Shown here: positions 7,803 through 17,375 of the stretch, in pieces
Layout: the number at the start of each line of letters is the position of its first letter
Position numbering within the stretch: position 1 is the first letter of the stretch
NCBI RefSeq assembly: GCF_004006015.1
Contig: NZ_CP034766.1
Span: forward strand, 62,001-126,000
Direction: 5' to 3'
DNA: 64,000 nucleotides
Source: Rhodococcus sp. X156
Lineage (GTDB): Bacteria; Actinomycetota; Actinomycetes; Mycobacteriales; Mycobacteriaceae
Translations under genes and position numbers: made by a program
The notes under the pieces: generated by a model
The model's input: only the letters and a program-made list of their open reading frames with translations
Database searches by the model: none
Told to the model about the DNA's origin: nothing

Positions 7803-8963
7803 GTGATCCACTTCGACTTCCTCGCTGAGGACGTGCGTGCGTCGTTGTTCAGCAAGCCACCCCAGCCAGTGACCGCGGACAGTCCGCACGACCTGCTGGC
7901 CACCCACCTGGGAGCCACCCTGTACTGCCCTGCCACCCGGCCCAACTTGGCGCGCGACGTGGTGCGCAGCCGCGCCGCCGGCGTCACCAGCATGGTGCTG
8001 TGCCTGGAGGACTCGGTGGCCAACACCGAGCTGGCCGCGGCGGAGCAGAACCTGGTGGACCAGCTGGTGGCACTGCAGGCCGACACCGCCCCCAGGCCGC
8101 GGCTGTTCGTGCGGGTGCGCACCGCCGAGCAGATCGGCGACCTGGTGCGGCGGCTGGGTCCGGCGACGACGCTGCTCAGTGGCTTCGTGCTGCCCAAGTT
8201 CACCGTGCACAACGGGGCGGGCTACCTGCAGGCGCTGGCCCAGGCGTCCTCGGACAGCGGGGTGCGGCTGTGGGCGATGCCGGTGATCGAGTCGGCCGAC
8301 GTGCTCTACCTGGAGACCCGCGCGCAGGCGCTGGCCGGCATCCGCGCGCTGCTCAACCAGGCGCGCGAGCAGGTGCTGGCGGTGCGCCTGGGTGCCAGCG
8401 ACTTCTCCGGGGTGTTCGGGTTGCGCCGCACCGCGGAGATGACCATCTACGACGTGCGGCTGGTGGGCAACGCCATCGCCGACGTGGTCAACGTGCTGGG
8501 CCGCGCCGACGGCACCGGGTTCACCATCACCGGACCGGTGTGGGAGTACTTCACCGGCGGCGAGCGCATCTTCAAGCCCCAGCTGCGGGCCTCGGTGTTC
8601 GCCGAGCACGGAGCCCAGGAGCTGCGGTCGGCGCTGCTGCGCCACGACCTGGACGGGCTGATCCGCGAGGTCCAGCTGGACAAGGTGAACGGCTTGACCG
8701 GCAAGACGGTGATCCACCCCAGCCACGTCACCGCCGTGCACGCGCTGTCGGTGGTGACGCACGAGGAGTTCGCCGACGCCAACGACGTGCTGGCCGCGAC
8801 CTCGCCGGGCGGGGTGCTGCGCAGCGAGTACGGCAACAAGATGAACGAGGTGAACCCCCACCGGGCCTGGGCGCACAAGGTGCAGCTGCGGGCCGCGGCG
8901 TTCGGGGTGGCGGCCGAGGACGTCTCCTACGTGGAGCTGCTGACCGCCAGCGACGCCGCGTGA
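7803..8963 (+). CDS. HpcH/HpaI aldolase / citrate-lyase-beta (CitE)-like protein of the Ter biosynthetic operon
   Basis: A 386-aa TIM-barrel protein of the CitE-like branch found in Ter operons. GTG 7803 follows GAGGAGA. The signature stretches are [14 protein letters not shown] ([11 protein letters not shown], where the acidic residues bind Mg2+), [30 protein letters not shown] and [10 protein letters not shown]. Ordinary CitE proteins are about 290 aa; this family is longer. Anantharaman and co-workers place it in a predicted pathway that makes a nucleoside-like compound together with phosphoribosyltransferases and a HAD phosphatase; its substrate is unknown. Its TGA overlaps the next GTG (GTGA), so translation is coupled. 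Confidence 0.88.
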   Translation: MIHFDFLAEDVRASLFSKPPQPVTADSPHDLLATHLGATLYCPATRPNLARDVVRSRAAGVTSMVLCLEDSVANTELAAAEQNLVDQLVALQADTAPRPRLFVRVRTAEQIGDLVRRLGPATTLLSGFVLPKFTVHNGAGYLQALAQASSDSGVRLWAMPVIESADVLYLETRAQALAGIRALLNQAREQVLAVRLGASDFSGVFGLRRTAEMTIYDVRLVGNAIADVVNVLGRADGTGFTITGPVWEYFTGGERIFKPQLRASVFAEHGAQELRSALLRHDLDGLIREVQLDKVNGLTGKTVIHPSHVTAVHALSVVTHEEFADANDVLAATSPGGVLRSEYGNKMNEVNPHRAWAHKVQLRAAAFGVAAEDVSYVELLTASDAA

Positions 8964-11458
8964 GCGGGTGGACGGGCTCCTGGGTGCACGAGCACCTGGG
9001 GGTGCAGCTGGAGGGCGCGAGCGGCGACGACCTCCGGGTGGAGGAGCTGGTGGGCCTGGCGCTGCGGCGCAACCCGCGGCGGGCGCACCTGCTGGTCTCC
9101 CGGGTGCTGGGCAAGCACGTCCCCACCGACCCACGGCTGGTGCGCGCGGCCGGGTTGCTGCTGGGTGCCCGGGTGGCCGCCGAGCTGGGCGCACCCGCGC
9201 CCACCGGCTGGCAGGACCCGGTGCGGGCGGCGCTGGCTGGCCACGACGGTGCCGCCCGCGACCTGCGCGACCGCGCCGTCGCCCTGGGCGGCGCCGGTGT
9301 GGGCGAGGACGTCTGCGTGCTGGGCTACGCCGAGACCGCCACCGGGCTCGGCCACCTGGTGGCCGAGGCGCTGGACGCCGACGTGTACCTGCACTCCACC
9401 CGACGCCACCCCGCCGGCGCGGTGCAGCTGGGCCGCTTCGCCGAGGAGCACTCGCACGCCACCGAGCACCGGCTGCTGCCGCGCAGCCCCGAGCTGCTCA
9501 CCGGCACCGGACCGCTGGTGCTGGTGGACGACGAGCTCTCCACCGGGCGCACCGTGCGCAACACCCTGGCCATGCTGCACGCCATCGCCCCGCGGCCCCG
9601 CTACGTGGTGGCCGCACTGATCGACCTGCGCAGCGCCGAGGACGAGGCCGCCCTGCAGGAGCTGGCCACCGAGCTGGGCGCCCAGGTCAGCGTGGTGTCG
9701 CTGGCCCGCGGGCGGGTGCAGGTGCCTGCCGAGGCGCTGCGCCGCGGCGCCGAGCTGGTGCAGGCCCACAGCACGCCGCAGCCCGCGCCCGCCCCGCCGC
9801 ACCCGGTGCGGCGGGTGGCGCTGGACTGGCCGGTGACCCTGCCCGACGGGGGACGGCACGGAGTGCAGCGCCCGCACCGTGCCCAGCTGGAGCAGGTGCT
9901 GCCCGCGCTGGCCGCCCAGCTGGACGCGGCGCTGCAGGTACCGGCCGGCGGGTCGGTGCTGGTGCTGGGCACCGAGGAGCTGATGCACGCTCCGCTGCGC
10001 CTGGCCGAGGCGCTGGCCGACCGGCTGGACGACCGTGGCGTGGCGGTCCGCAGCTCCACCACCACCCGCTCGCCGGTGCTGGCCGTGGACGACCCCGGCT
10101 ACGCCATCCGCGGCGGCATCACCTTCCCCGCCCACGACGACCCGGTGGACGGGCCCGGCCCGCGCTTCGCCTACAACGTCGGCCGCCCGGACGCCGTGGT
10201 GGTGGTGGTCGACGACGTGGCCGACACCCCGCAGCTGGCCGGCCTGCTCGACGCGCTGCCGGCCCCGGTGCTGCTGGTGACGCTGCCCAGCGCCGGCCCG
10301 CTGCCCACCCCGCTGCACGGCCCGGAGTTCGGCTCCTACGCCGCCGACGAGGTGACCTGGCTGCTCAAGGACCTCTCCGCGGTCGCGCTGGAGGCGCCGG
10401 TGGAGGAGCGCGAGGAGGCGGTGCAGAACGGCGGGGCCCACTACGCGGAGTCGCTGCCGGTGGAGTACCAGCCCGACCCGGCCTACCTGGCCCTGTTCCA
10501 GCAGGCCCTGACCGGCTCCGCCCGCCGCCTGGCCCACGCCGTCGGGGTGCTCACCGAGCTGCTGCTGGCCGAACGCGGACCCGACCTGGTGCTGGCCTCC
10601 CTGGCCCGCGCCGGCACCCCGGTGGGGATCCTGGTGCGCCGCTGGGCGCAGCACGTGCACGGGCTGCAGCTGCCGCACTACGCGGTGTCCATCGTGCGCG
10701 GCCGCGGCATCGACCCGGTGGCGCTGCGCTACCTGGCCGCCCACCACGACCCCGCCGCGGTGGTGTTCGTGGACGGCTGGACGGGCAAGGGCGCCATCAC
10801 CTCCGAGCTCACCGCCGCCCTGGCCGAGCACGAGCTGGCCACCGGTGCGCGGTTCAACCCCGACCTGGCGGTGCTGGCCGACCCCGGGCGCTGCGTGCGC
10901 ACCTTCGGCACCCGCGAGGACTACCTCATCGCCTCGGCCTGCCTGAACTCCACCGTCTCCGGCCTGGTGTCGCGCACGGTGCTCAACGCCACGCACATCG
11001 GACCCGCCGACTTCCACGGCGCCAAGTTCTACGCCGAGCTGGCCGGCTCCGACGTCTCCACCGACTTCCTGGACGCCGTCACCGCCCACTTCGACGCCGT
11101 CCGCGCGGAGGTCGCCAGCTCCTGGCCGCACGTCGCGGCCGGCGACCGCGAGCCCACCTGGTCGGGCTGGGCGGCGGTGCGGGAGATCAGCGAGGCCTAC
11201 GGCATCGGGCAGGAGAACCTGGTCAAGCCCGGCGTGGGGGAGACCACCCGGGTGCTGCTGCGGCGGGTGCCGTGGAAGGTGCTGGTGCGCCCGGACGCCC
11301 GCGCCGAGCTGGGGCACGTGCTGCTGCTCGCCGAGCGGCGAGGAGTGCCGGTGGAGGACGTGGCCGACCTGGCCTACTCCTGCGTCGGGCTGATCCACCC
11401 GCGCTACACCCGCGGCGCCACCGGGGCCGACGGCGCCGCCGCGCAGGTCCTGGCGTGA
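8960..11458 (+). CDS. Phosphoribosyltransferase-TRSP-StiP-PELOTA multidomain fusion
   Basis: This 832-aa protein has two PRTase-type halves. The N-terminal half (~1-270) carries a PRPP-binding motif [13 protein letters not shown] at residues 186-198 and is a type I PRTase of the Ter family. It is followed by a TRSP-like region (~275-470). The second half (~490-740) matches the StiP family, long called a cysteine protease but PRTase-like, with [12 protein letters not shown] at 602-613 and [15 protein letters not shown] further on. The last ~80 residues ([18 protein letters not shown] onwards) resemble the PELOTA RNA-binding domain of this system. In many genomes these are separate genes. The start GTG overlaps the aldolase stop, and the stop overlaps the HAD start. 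Domain borders are approximate. Confidence 0.85.
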   Translation: MSGWTGSWVHEHLGVQLEGASGDDLRVEELVGLALRRNPRRAHLLVSRVLGKHVPTDPRLVRAAGLLLGARVAAELGAPAPTGWQDPVRAALAGHDGAARDLRDRAVALGGAGVGEDVCVLGYAETATGLGHLVAEALDADVYLHSTRRHPAGAVQLGRFAEEHSHATEHRLLPRSPELLTGTGPLVLVDDELSTGRTVRNTLAMLHAIAPRPRYVVAALIDLRSAEDEAALQELATELGAQVSVVSLARGRVQVPAEALRRGAELVQAHSTPQPAPAPPHPVRRVALDWPVTLPDGGRHGVQRPHRAQLEQVLPALAAQLDAALQVPAGGSVLVLGTEELMHAPLRLAEALADRLDDRGVAVRSSTTTRSPVLAVDDPGYAIRGGITFPAHDDPVDGPGPRFAYNVGRPDAVVVVVDDVADTPQLAGLLDALPAPVLLVTLPSAGPLPTPLHGPEFGSYAADEVTWLLKDLSAVALEAPVEEREEAVQNGGAHYAESLPVEYQPDPAYLALFQQALTGSARRLAHAVGVLTELLLAERGPDLVLASLARAGTPVGILVRRWAQHVHGLQLPHYAVSIVRGRGIDPVALRYLAAHHDPAAVVFVDGWTGKGAITSELTAALAEHELATGARFNPDLAVLADPGRCVRTFGTREDYLIASACLNSTVSGLVSRTVLNATHIGPADFHGAKFYAELAGSDVSTDFLDAVTAHFDAVRAEVASSWPHVAAGDREPTWSGWAAVREISEAYGIGQENLVKPGVGETTRVLLRRVPWKVLVRPDARAELGHVLLLAERRGVPVEDVADLAYSCVGLIHPRYTRGATGADGAAAQVLA

Positions 11459-12255
11459 GCGCGCCCGGACCCACGGTCATCTGCGCCGACCTCGACCGCA
11501 CCCTGATCTACTCCGCCGCGGCGCTCGCCCTGGACTGCGCGGACGCCGACGCGCCGTCGCTGCTGTGCGTGGAGCTCTACCAGGGAGCACCGCAGTCGTT
11601 CATGCTCACCGACGCCGCCCGGTGCCTGGCCGAGGTGGCCACCCGGCACGTGCTGGTGCCCACCACCACCCGCACCGTGGAGCAGTACCAGCGGGTGCAG
11701 GTGCCCGGCCCGCCGCCGGCCTACGCCATCTGCGCCAACGGTGGCCGGCTGCTCGTCGACGGCGCGGTGGACGGCGACTGGTCCACCCACGTGGACACCC
11801 TGCTGGCGGCCTCGGCCCCGCTGGCGGAGGTGCGCGCCTGGTTCGAGCCCGCGCCGCAGTTCGTGCGCACCGTGCGGGTGGCCTCGGAGCTGTTCGTCTA
11901 TGCGGTGGTGGAGCGCGACGACCTGCCGGCGGGCTGGCTCGCAGAGCTCAGCGAGTTCTGCCTGCCGCGCGGGTGGACGGTGTCGATGCAGGGCCGCAAG
12001 GTCTACTGCGTGCCCGAGCGGCTGCGCAAGTCCGCCGCCGCGGCAGAGGTCCATCGCCGAGTGGGCGCGGACCGGATGCTCGCCGCGGGCGACTCGCTGC
12101 TGGACACCGACCTGCTCGCCGCCGCCGACCTCGCCATCCGGCCCCGGCACGGCGAGCTGCACGACACCGGGTGGGCGGCACCACACCTCACCGTCACCCA
12201 GCACCACGGAGTGCGGGCCGGCGCGGAGATCGTCGACTGGTTCGCAGCCCAATAA
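11455..12255 (+). CDS. HAD family hydrolase of the Ter biosynthetic operon
   Basis: A 266-aa haloacid-dehalogenase-fold phosphatase. Motif I is DLDRT (D12 nucleophile, D14), placed at the extreme N-terminus. A cap region spans ~60-190, a conserved Lys appears in GRKVYCVPERLRK, and motif IV is AAGDSLLDTDLL. It starts by a GTGA overlap with the PRTase fusion. In the model for Ter operons the HAD enzyme removes phosphate from the nucleotide-like intermediate made by the PRTases; that role is inferred from family context. The Pfam-type relatives are annotated only as HAD hydrolases. Confidence 0.88.
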   Translation: MSAPGPTVICADLDRTLIYSAAALALDCADADAPSLLCVELYQGAPQSFMLTDAARCLAEVATRHVLVPTTTRTVEQYQRVQVPGPPPAYAICANGGRLLVDGAVDGDWSTHVDTLLAASAPLAEVRAWFEPAPQFVRTVRVASELFVYAVVERDDLPAGWLAELSEFCLPRGWTVSMQGRKVYCVPERLRKSAAAAEVHRRVGADRMLAAGDSLLDTDLLAAADLAIRPRHGELHDTGWAAPHLTVTQHHGVRAGAEIVDWFAAQ

Positions 12256-12276
12256 CGGCAGCCGCAGAATTCTCAG

Positions 12277-12282
12277 TACACT
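12277..12282 (+). promoter_or_regulatory. Possible -10 (TACACT) for the TerC/DUF475 gene
   Basis: The 73-base gap between the HAD gene and the DUF475 gene is notably AT-richer than its surroundings. TACACT fits TANNNT and would give a leader of about 40 bases with AAGGA at 12317-12321 before GTG 12329. No -35 is recognised. Confidence 0.35.
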
Positions 12283-12328
12283 TCCGTCGTTCTCGCGACC
12301 TTTCCCTATTGCGCCGAAGGATTGTGCT

Positions 12329-13477
12329 GTGTTCAGAATTTTTGGTTGGTCTGTCGCGATCACCATCGCGGCCCTGGTGGGCACGTTGTTGGTGGGTGGA
12401 CCGGCGGCCCTGACCATCGTGGCGATCCTCATCGTGCTCGAGGTCTCGCTGTCCTTCGACAACGCCGTGGTCAACGCCAAGGTGCTCGTCCGGATGAACG
12501 AGTTCTGGCAGCGCCTCTTCCTCACCGTGGGTGTGCTCATCGCGGTGTTCGGCATGCGGCTGATCTTCCCGCTGCTGCTGGTGGCGGTGACGGCCAAGAT
12601 CAGCCCGGTCGAGGTGGTGAGCCTGGCGCTGGAGGGTGGCTCGATCGACGAGCCCGGCACGTACGCCAACCTGATCAACGCCGCACACCCCGCCATCGCC
12701 GGCTTCGGCGGCATGTTCCTGGGGATGCTGTTCCTGGACTGGCTGTTCGAGCAGCGTGACATCACCTGGCTGAGCTGGCTGGAGCGTCCGCTCGCCCGGA
12801 TCGGCGCCCTCAAGCAGGTCTCCGTCGCGGTGGCCCTGATCGCCCTCGCCCTGGCTGCGGGCTTCTTCGGCCCGCACGCGCACTCCGGGGACAAGTCCTT
12901 CGAGGTGCTCCTCTCCGGGGTGCTCGGCATCGTCACGTACCTGGTGGTCAACGGCCTGGGATCACTGTTCGAGGGCGCCCAGGACGATGACGACGAGGCC
13001 GAGCTGGTCCCGGTCGGCGCGGACGCGAGGCAGCCGGACGGCAGCGCGCTCGAGCCCGCCGGCGCGGCCGGCAGCGGCCCCAGCACCCTGGCCAAGGCCA
13101 GCGGCAAGGCCGCGTTCTTCCTGTTCCTCTACCTCGAGGTGCTCGACGCGTCGTTCTCCTTCGACGGCGTGGTGGGGGCCTTCGCCATCACCCAGGACAT
13201 CTTCATCATCGCGATAGGCCTGGGCGTCGGCGCCTTCTGGATCCGCTCGCTCACGGTGTACCTGGTGCGCAAGGGGACGCTGGAGGACTACGTCTACCTC
13301 GAGCACGGCGCACACTGGGCCATCGGGGCGCTGGCGGTGCTGCTGCTGGTGACCGTGGAGTACGAGGTGCCCGAGGTCATCACTGGGCTGATCGGGGTCG
13401 GCTTCATCGGTGCCGCGTTCATCAACTCGGTCATTCGGAACAAAAAGGTCGGAGAACGGCCGCACACGTTCGTCTGA
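12329..13477 (+). CDS. DUF475 / TerC-superfamily integral membrane protein
   Basis: A 382-aa polytopic membrane protein of the DUF475 branch of the TerC/LysE-type superfamily, with about eight hydrophobic segments. The two family acid motifs are present: EVSLSFDNAVVNA near residue 38 and LEVLDASFSFDGVVGAFA near 270, with Asp residues inside membrane helices likely to bind or move divalent metal ions (Mn2+ export is known for other TerC proteins). An acidic cytoplasmic loop (DDDDEAE) lies at about 215. GTG 12329 follows AAGGA with 7-base spacing. Its place after the aldolase-PRTase-HAD operon matches the Ter layout, in which TerC anchors the complex to the membrane. Confidence 0.9.
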   Translation: MFRIFGWSVAITIAALVGTLLVGGPAALTIVAILIVLEVSLSFDNAVVNAKVLVRMNEFWQRLFLTVGVLIAVFGMRLIFPLLLVAVTAKISPVEVVSLALEGGSIDEPGTYANLINAAHPAIAGFGGMFLGMLFLDWLFEQRDITWLSWLERPLARIGALKQVSVAVALIALALAAGFFGPHAHSGDKSFEVLLSGVLGIVTYLVVNGLGSLFEGAQDDDDEAELVPVGADARQPDGSALEPAGAAGSGPSTLAKASGKAAFFLFLYLEVLDASFSFDGVVGAFAITQDIFIIAIGLGVGAFWIRSLTVYLVRKGTLEDYVYLEHGAHWAIGALAVLLLVTVEYEVPEVITGLIGVGFIGAAFINSVIRNKKVGERPHTFV

Positions 13478-13606
13478 CCCGCGTCCGCGGCGAGGCGTCA
13501 ATTCGCGGGAAAGAATGGCGCGAACGGCACAAGCGACGCATTTCGGACATTCGGTAGTGAGGTGGGCGGGTCCCCCGAACGTGAGTGACGACGCGGGGTG
13601 AGCGCC

Positions 13607-14713
13607 TCAGCTGAGCGGCGTCCACCAGTCGTCGAGCGCGGGGGCCTCGTCCACCACGACCCGCTCCCCGGGGCGCGGCACGGCGAGCGCCACGCCGTGC
13701 TGCAGGGCGGCCTCGCGCACCCGCTGGGCGGGCTCGGGCCAGGAGTGGAAGGCCAGGTTGAAGGTGGCCCAGTGGATGGGGATGAGCAGCCCGCCGCCCA
13801 GGTCGCCGTGCGCACGGACAGCCTCCTCCGGGTTCATGTGGATGTCCGGCCACTGGTCGCCGTAGGCGCCGATGGGGAGCAGGGTGAGGTCGAAGGGGCC
13901 GTAGGTCTCCCCGATGCCCGCGAAGGCCGGGGTGTAGCCGGTGTCGCCGCCGAAGAACACCGAGTGGCGTGGTCCGGCGATCACCCAGGAGGCCCAGAGG
14001 GTGGTGTCGCGCAGCAGCGAGCGGCCGGAGAAGTGCCGGGCCTCGGTGCAGGTGATGGTCAGCCCGCCCACGGTGGTGTGCTGGTTCCAGTCGAGCTCGA
14101 CGATGCGCTCCTCGGGCACGCCCCAGCCCCGCAGGTGCGCGCCGATGCCCAGCGGCACCACGAACGGCGCGCTCTGGGTGCGCAGCAGGGCGCGCACCGT
14201 GGGCAGGTCGAGGTGGTCGTAGTGGTCGTGGGAGATCACCACCGCGGCCAGCTGCGGCAGCTCGGACAGCTCGGCCGGCACCGGGTGGATGCGCCGCGGG
14301 CCGATCACCGGGGAGGGCGAGACGCGGTCCGACCACACCGGGTCGACCAGCACCGTGGCTCCGTCGACCTCCACCAGCACCGTGGCGTGGCCCAGCCAGG
14401 TGGCGGCGAGCTCGGCGGCCGGGGTGCTCAGGTCGGGCTCCACCAGGGGCACCGGCCGCGACGGCCGTCCGCCGTGCCGACGCGTGATCATCGACCAGGC
14501 CAGCGAGCCGCCCTCCGTGGCGACCACGCCGTCGGAGGGCAGCGTGTTGTGGAAGGAGCCGTCGCGGTAGTGCGACGAGCCCGCGGCGTACGGGCGGATC
14601 TGGGACCGGGAGGCGCCCAGCGCGCGGGGCAGGCCCCACGCGGCGCGGCCGACGAAGGTGGCGGGGGCGACCAGGGCGGCCAGCAGGGCGTTGCGGCGGA
14701 GAGTGCGGATCAT
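13607..14713 (-). CDS. MBL-fold metallo-hydrolase, NAPE-PLD/UlaG-like
   Basis: A 368-aa metallo-beta-lactamase-fold hydrolase with the zinc motif SHDHYDHLD and further ligands in FFGGDTGYT and PIHWATF. The arrangement resembles bacterial N-acyl-phosphatidylethanolamine phospholipase D/UlaG-like enzymes. A hydrophobic N-terminal stretch (ALLAALVAPATFVG) may be a membrane anchor or signal. ATG 14713 is chosen over ATG 14764 because a CAGGCT -10 lies exactly seven bases upstream and the longer form would run almost into the divergent gene. Substrate unknown. The 129-base gap to the convergent DUF475 gene holds only a short palindrome at its edge. Confidence 0.85.
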   Translation of the reverse strand: MIRTLRRNALLAALVAPATFVGRAAWGLPRALGASRSQIRPYAAGSSHYRDGSFHNTLPSDGVVATEGGSLAWSMITRRHGGRPSRPVPLVEPDLSTPAAELAATWLGHATVLVEVDGATVLVDPVWSDRVSPSPVIGPRRIHPVPAELSELPQLAAVVISHDHYDHLDLPTVRALLRTQSAPFVVPLGIGAHLRGWGVPEERIVELDWNQHTTVGGLTITCTEARHFSGRSLLRDTTLWASWVIAGPRHSVFFGGDTGYTPAFAGIGETYGPFDLTLLPIGAYGDQWPDIHMNPEEAVRAHGDLGGGLLIPIHWATFNLAFHSWPEPAQRVREAALQHGVALAVPRPGERVVVDEAPALDDWWTPLS

Positions 14714-14720
14714 GTCCCAG

Positions 14721-14726
14721 AGCCTG
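14721..14726 (-). promoter_or_regulatory. -10 element (CAGGCT) supporting start 14713
   Basis: On the minus strand CAGGCT ends seven bases before the ATG at 14713, the leaderless spacing used by other genes here. This is the main reason for choosing that start. Confidence 0.4.
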
Positions 14727-14778
14727 ACACCTGGGCGTGGCTGCTGCCTCTCCGGTGTCGCCACGGGCCCGGGTGACC

Positions 14779-14784
14779 CACACT
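14779..14784 (+). promoter_or_regulatory. -10 element (CACACT) of leaderless aldo/keto reductase gene
   Basis: CACACT ends six bases before ATG 14791. The same CACACTGGG context precedes the glycosylase gene at 23884. It fits NANNNT and suggests transcription starting at the start codon. Confidence 0.4.
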
Positions 14785-14790
14785 GGGGCC

Positions 14791-15759
14791 ATGAAGTTCC
14801 TGGAGGTCAGCGGTCTTGGTCCGGTCAGCCGAGTGGGGTTGGGTACGTGGCAGTTCGGCTCCAAGGAGTGGGGCTACGGCGACGGCTACGCCTCCGGGGC
14901 CGCCCGCGACATCGTGCGGCGGGCTCGCGAGCTGGGCGTGACGCTGTTCGACACCGCCGAGGTGTACGGCTTCGGCAAGAGCGAGCGGATCCTGGCCGAG
15001 GCGCTGGGGGCTGAGCGCGCCGAGGTGGTGGTGGCCAGCAAGGTGTTCCCGGTGGCGCCGTTCCCGCCCCTCGTGCGGCGCCGGGCGGAGGGCAGCGCCA
15101 AGCGGCTGGAGCTGAGCTCCATCCCGCTGTACCAGGTGCACCAGCCCAACCCGGTGGTGCCGGACTCGGTGATCATGCCGGGGATGCGCAGCCTGCTGGA
15201 GGAGGGCCGCATCGGGGCGGTGGGCGTGTCCAACTACTCGCTGCAGCGCTGGCGCAAGGCCGACGAGGCGCTGGGGCAGCCCGTGGTGAGCAACCAGGTG
15301 CAGTTCTCCCTGGCCCACGCCGACCCGCTGGAGGACCTGGTGCCCTTCGCCAAGCGGGAGAACCGCATGGTGATGGCGTACAGCCCGCTGGCCCAGGGGC
15401 TGCTCGGCGGCAAGTACAGCGTGGCCAACCGGCCCGGTGGGGTGCGGGCGGCCAACCCGCTGTTCGGCACCGAGAACCTGCGCCGGGTGGCGCCGCTGCT
15501 GGACACCCTGCGCGAGGTGGCCGCCGGGGTGGACGCCAAGCCCGCCCAGGTGGCGCTGGCGTGGCTGCTCAGCCTGCCGCAGGTGGTGGTGATTCCCGGG
15601 GCGTCCAGCGTGGAGCAGCTGGAGTTCAACGTGGCCGCCGCCGACCTGGAGCTGCCCGCCGACGCCCGAACGGCGCTCACCGACGCCGCCCGCGCCTTCC
15701 GCCCGGTGTCCACCGTCCGCACCCTCACCGACGGCGTGCGGGAGCGGATCGGCCTCTAG
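14791..15759 (+). CDS. Aldo/keto reductase
   Basis: A 322-aa NADPH-dependent (beta/alpha)8 oxidoreductase. The full catalytic tetrad can be placed: D54 and Y59 in LFDTAEVYGFGKSE, K84 in VVVASKVFP, and H117 in YQVHQPN. The cofactor-binding segment near the C-terminus reads VVIPGASSVEQLEFN. The plan is that of the YajO/YhdN-like AKR group acting on small aldehydes or ketones; the substrate cannot be given. Divergent from the MBL hydrolase. It ends 17 bases before a convergent hypothetical gene. Confidence 0.9.
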   Translation: MKFLEVSGLGPVSRVGLGTWQFGSKEWGYGDGYASGAARDIVRRARELGVTLFDTAEVYGFGKSERILAEALGAERAEVVVASKVFPVAPFPPLVRRRAEGSAKRLELSSIPLYQVHQPNPVVPDSVIMPGMRSLLEEGRIGAVGVSNYSLQRWRKADEALGQPVVSNQVQFSLAHADPLEDLVPFAKRENRMVMAYSPLAQGLLGGKYSVANRPGGVRAANPLFGTENLRRVAPLLDTLREVAAGVDAKPAQVALAWLLSLPQVVVIPGASSVEQLEFNVAAADLELPADARTALTDAARAFRPVSTVRTLTDGVRERIGL

Positions 15760-15776
15760 CGCACCGCGTCGGAGGG

Positions 15777-16310
15777 CTAGGCGGCGAGCAGCATCGCCAG
15801 CACGGCGGTGTCCGGGTCACGGCTGGGATCGACCCCGTCGCGGCTGATCAGCCCGGTGATCGTCCCGCCGGGCTCGGTCTCCACCCACGCTGCCCGGTGC
15901 GCCAGCCCCAGGTACGGAATGCCCGGCAGCAGCAGGCACCCCGAGGCCACCCCGGCGCACTCGGGCAGCGACGGGGTGGTCTCCGACGGCGGGTGCAGCA
16001 TCAGCAGCGCGGGCGGCTGGTGTCCGGCGAAGCGGCCGGGCTGCACCGCGCCCTCGCCCAGCACCGGGCCCTCCGCGGTCACCATGCCCACCGCGCGCAG
16101 GTCGGGATCGTCGGGGCACTCCTCGTGCACGCCGAAGACCGTGGTGGTGGGCAGCAGCCCCGGCACCGCGGCGGTGCGCACGGCCAGCACCAGCAGCTGG
16201 GTCCACTCCCGGGTGGAGGCCGGCCACCGGCCGCTGACCATGAATCCGCGCAGCTCACCACCCACGTGCAGCGGTGCGACCTCGACGTTGGCGCTCGTCT
16301 GTCCGGGCAT
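15777..16310 (-). CDS. Hypothetical protein
   Basis: A 177-aa protein not recognised. ATG 16310 is chosen because GGAGGAGG lies seven bases upstream; the frame is open to 16403 but without support. It has no signal peptide or membrane helix, is rich in Pro, Gly and Val, and contains a possible beta-rich core (ELRGFMVSGRWPAS, TQLLVLAVRTAAVPGLLPTTTVFGV). It is convergent with the aldo/keto reductase and divergent from the quinone reductase. Codon bias is typical of the region, so it is probably a real gene. Confidence 0.6.
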   Translation of the reverse strand: MPGQTSANVEVAPLHVGGELRGFMVSGRWPASTREWTQLLVLAVRTAAVPGLLPTTTVFGVHEECPDDPDLRAVGMVTAEGPVLGEGAVQPGRFAGHQPPALLMLHPPSETTPSLPECAGVASGCLLLPGIPYLGLAHRAAWVETEPGGTITGLISRDGVDPSRDPDTAVLAMLLAA

Positions 16311-16427
16311 CACGGACCTCCTCCACGGCGAGGGGACATCCTGGACGCGGACCCCGCTGGCACACAAGGCGTGTCGAGTGCCAGCCCGCGCGGGAACAGC
16401 CACCGTCCGTGATCTGTTTCACAGTGC

Positions 16428-17375
16428 ATGACGACCTACGTGGCAGCCACGGCCTACGGCGGACCCGAGGTGCTGGCGGAGTACGACGAGGAGATCCGCG
16501 AGCCTGCACCGGGGGTGGCCCGGGTGCGGGTGCACGCCGCGGGGGTCAACCCCATCGACGTCAAGCTCTACAGCGGCCAGATGGGCGACGACGCCGCCAA
16601 GCTGCCGATGCGGCTCGGCTTCGAGGTCTCCGGCGTGGTGGAGGCGGTCGGCCCGGGCGGCGCGGTCGGCCCCGCCGGGTCGGTGTCGGTGGGAGACGCG
16701 GTGATCGGCTACCGGGTGGGCGGCGGCTACGCCGAGGAGGTGTTCGTCCCCGGCCGCGCGGTGCTGCCCCGGCCCCACCACTACAGCTGGGACCAGGCTG
16801 CCGGGCTGATGCTGACCGGCACCACCGCCGTGCACGCGCTGACCGCCACCCGGGTGGCCGCGGGTGAGACGGTGCTGGTGCACGGCGCCGCGGGCGGGGT
16901 GGGCCTGATGGCGGTGCAGATCGCCCGGGCGTGGGGCGCCACCGTCATCGGCACGGCCGGATCCGCGCAGCACGACCTGCTCCGCTCCCTGGGCGCGGAG
17001 CCGGTGGAGCACGGCGCCGGGCTGGCCGAGCGGGTCCGCGAGCTCGCTCCGCACGGGGTGCAGGCCGCGGTGGACACGGTGGGCGGCGACGAGGCGGTGG
17101 ACGTGTCGCTGCAGCTGGTGGGCAGCCCGGCCCGGGTGGCCACCATTGCCGCGTTCGGCCGCGGTGACACCGGCATCAAGGTGCTGGGCAACGGTCCCGG
17201 CGCCGACCCCGGCACCGCGCTGCGCGACGCCGCCCGCATGGAGCTGGTCGCCCTGGCCGAGGAGGGTGCGCTGACCGTGGTGGTGGACGAGACCTTCCCA
17301 CTGAGCCGGGCCGCCGACGCACACCGCAAGATCCTCACCGGACACACCCACGGCAAGATCATCCTGCGGCCATGA
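16428..17375 (+). CDS. Zinc-independent quinone oxidoreductase (MDR superfamily)
   Basis: A 315-aa NADPH:quinone reductase-type medium-chain dehydrogenase/reductase. The N-terminal GroES-like domain includes VHAAGVNPIDVKLYSG; the Rossmann NADPH site is VLVHGAAGGVGLMAVQIARAWGA. The zinc ligands of alcohol dehydrogenases are absent, as expected for this subfamily. The C-terminus ends THGKIIL, typical of the group. Likely cytoplasmic reduction of quinones or enones. Its TGA overlaps the ATG of the next, degenerate reading frame (ATGA). Confidence 0.88.
   Translation: MTTYVAATAYGGPEVLAEYDEEIREPAPGVARVRVHAAGVNPIDVKLYSGQMGDDAAKLPMRLGFEVSGVVEAVGPGGAVGPAGSVSVGDAVIGYRVGGGYAEEVFVPGRAVLPRPHHYSWDQAAGLMLTGTTAVHALTATRVAAGETVLVHGAAGGVGLMAVQIARAWGATVIGTAGSAQHDLLRSLGAEPVEHGAGLAERVRELAPHGVQAAVDTVGGDEAVDVSLQLVGSPARVATIAAFGRGDTGIKVLGNGPGADPGTALRDAARMELVALAEEGALTVVVDETFPLSRAADAHRKILTGHTHGKIILRP

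Noticed and set aside
7704..9194. Minus-strand open frame extending the TerD-vWA gene far upstream (6291-9194)
   Set aside because: The added part is antisense to the CitE-like aldolase gene, has Arg/His-rich shadow composition, and TerD domains begin at M-T-L-M-A-K-G (7703).
8927..11398. 823-codon open frame antisense to the PRTase fusion
   Set aside because: It is a typical high-GC shadow frame (Gln/His/Val/Gly-rich, no motif) opposite a protein with clear PRPP-binding motifs.
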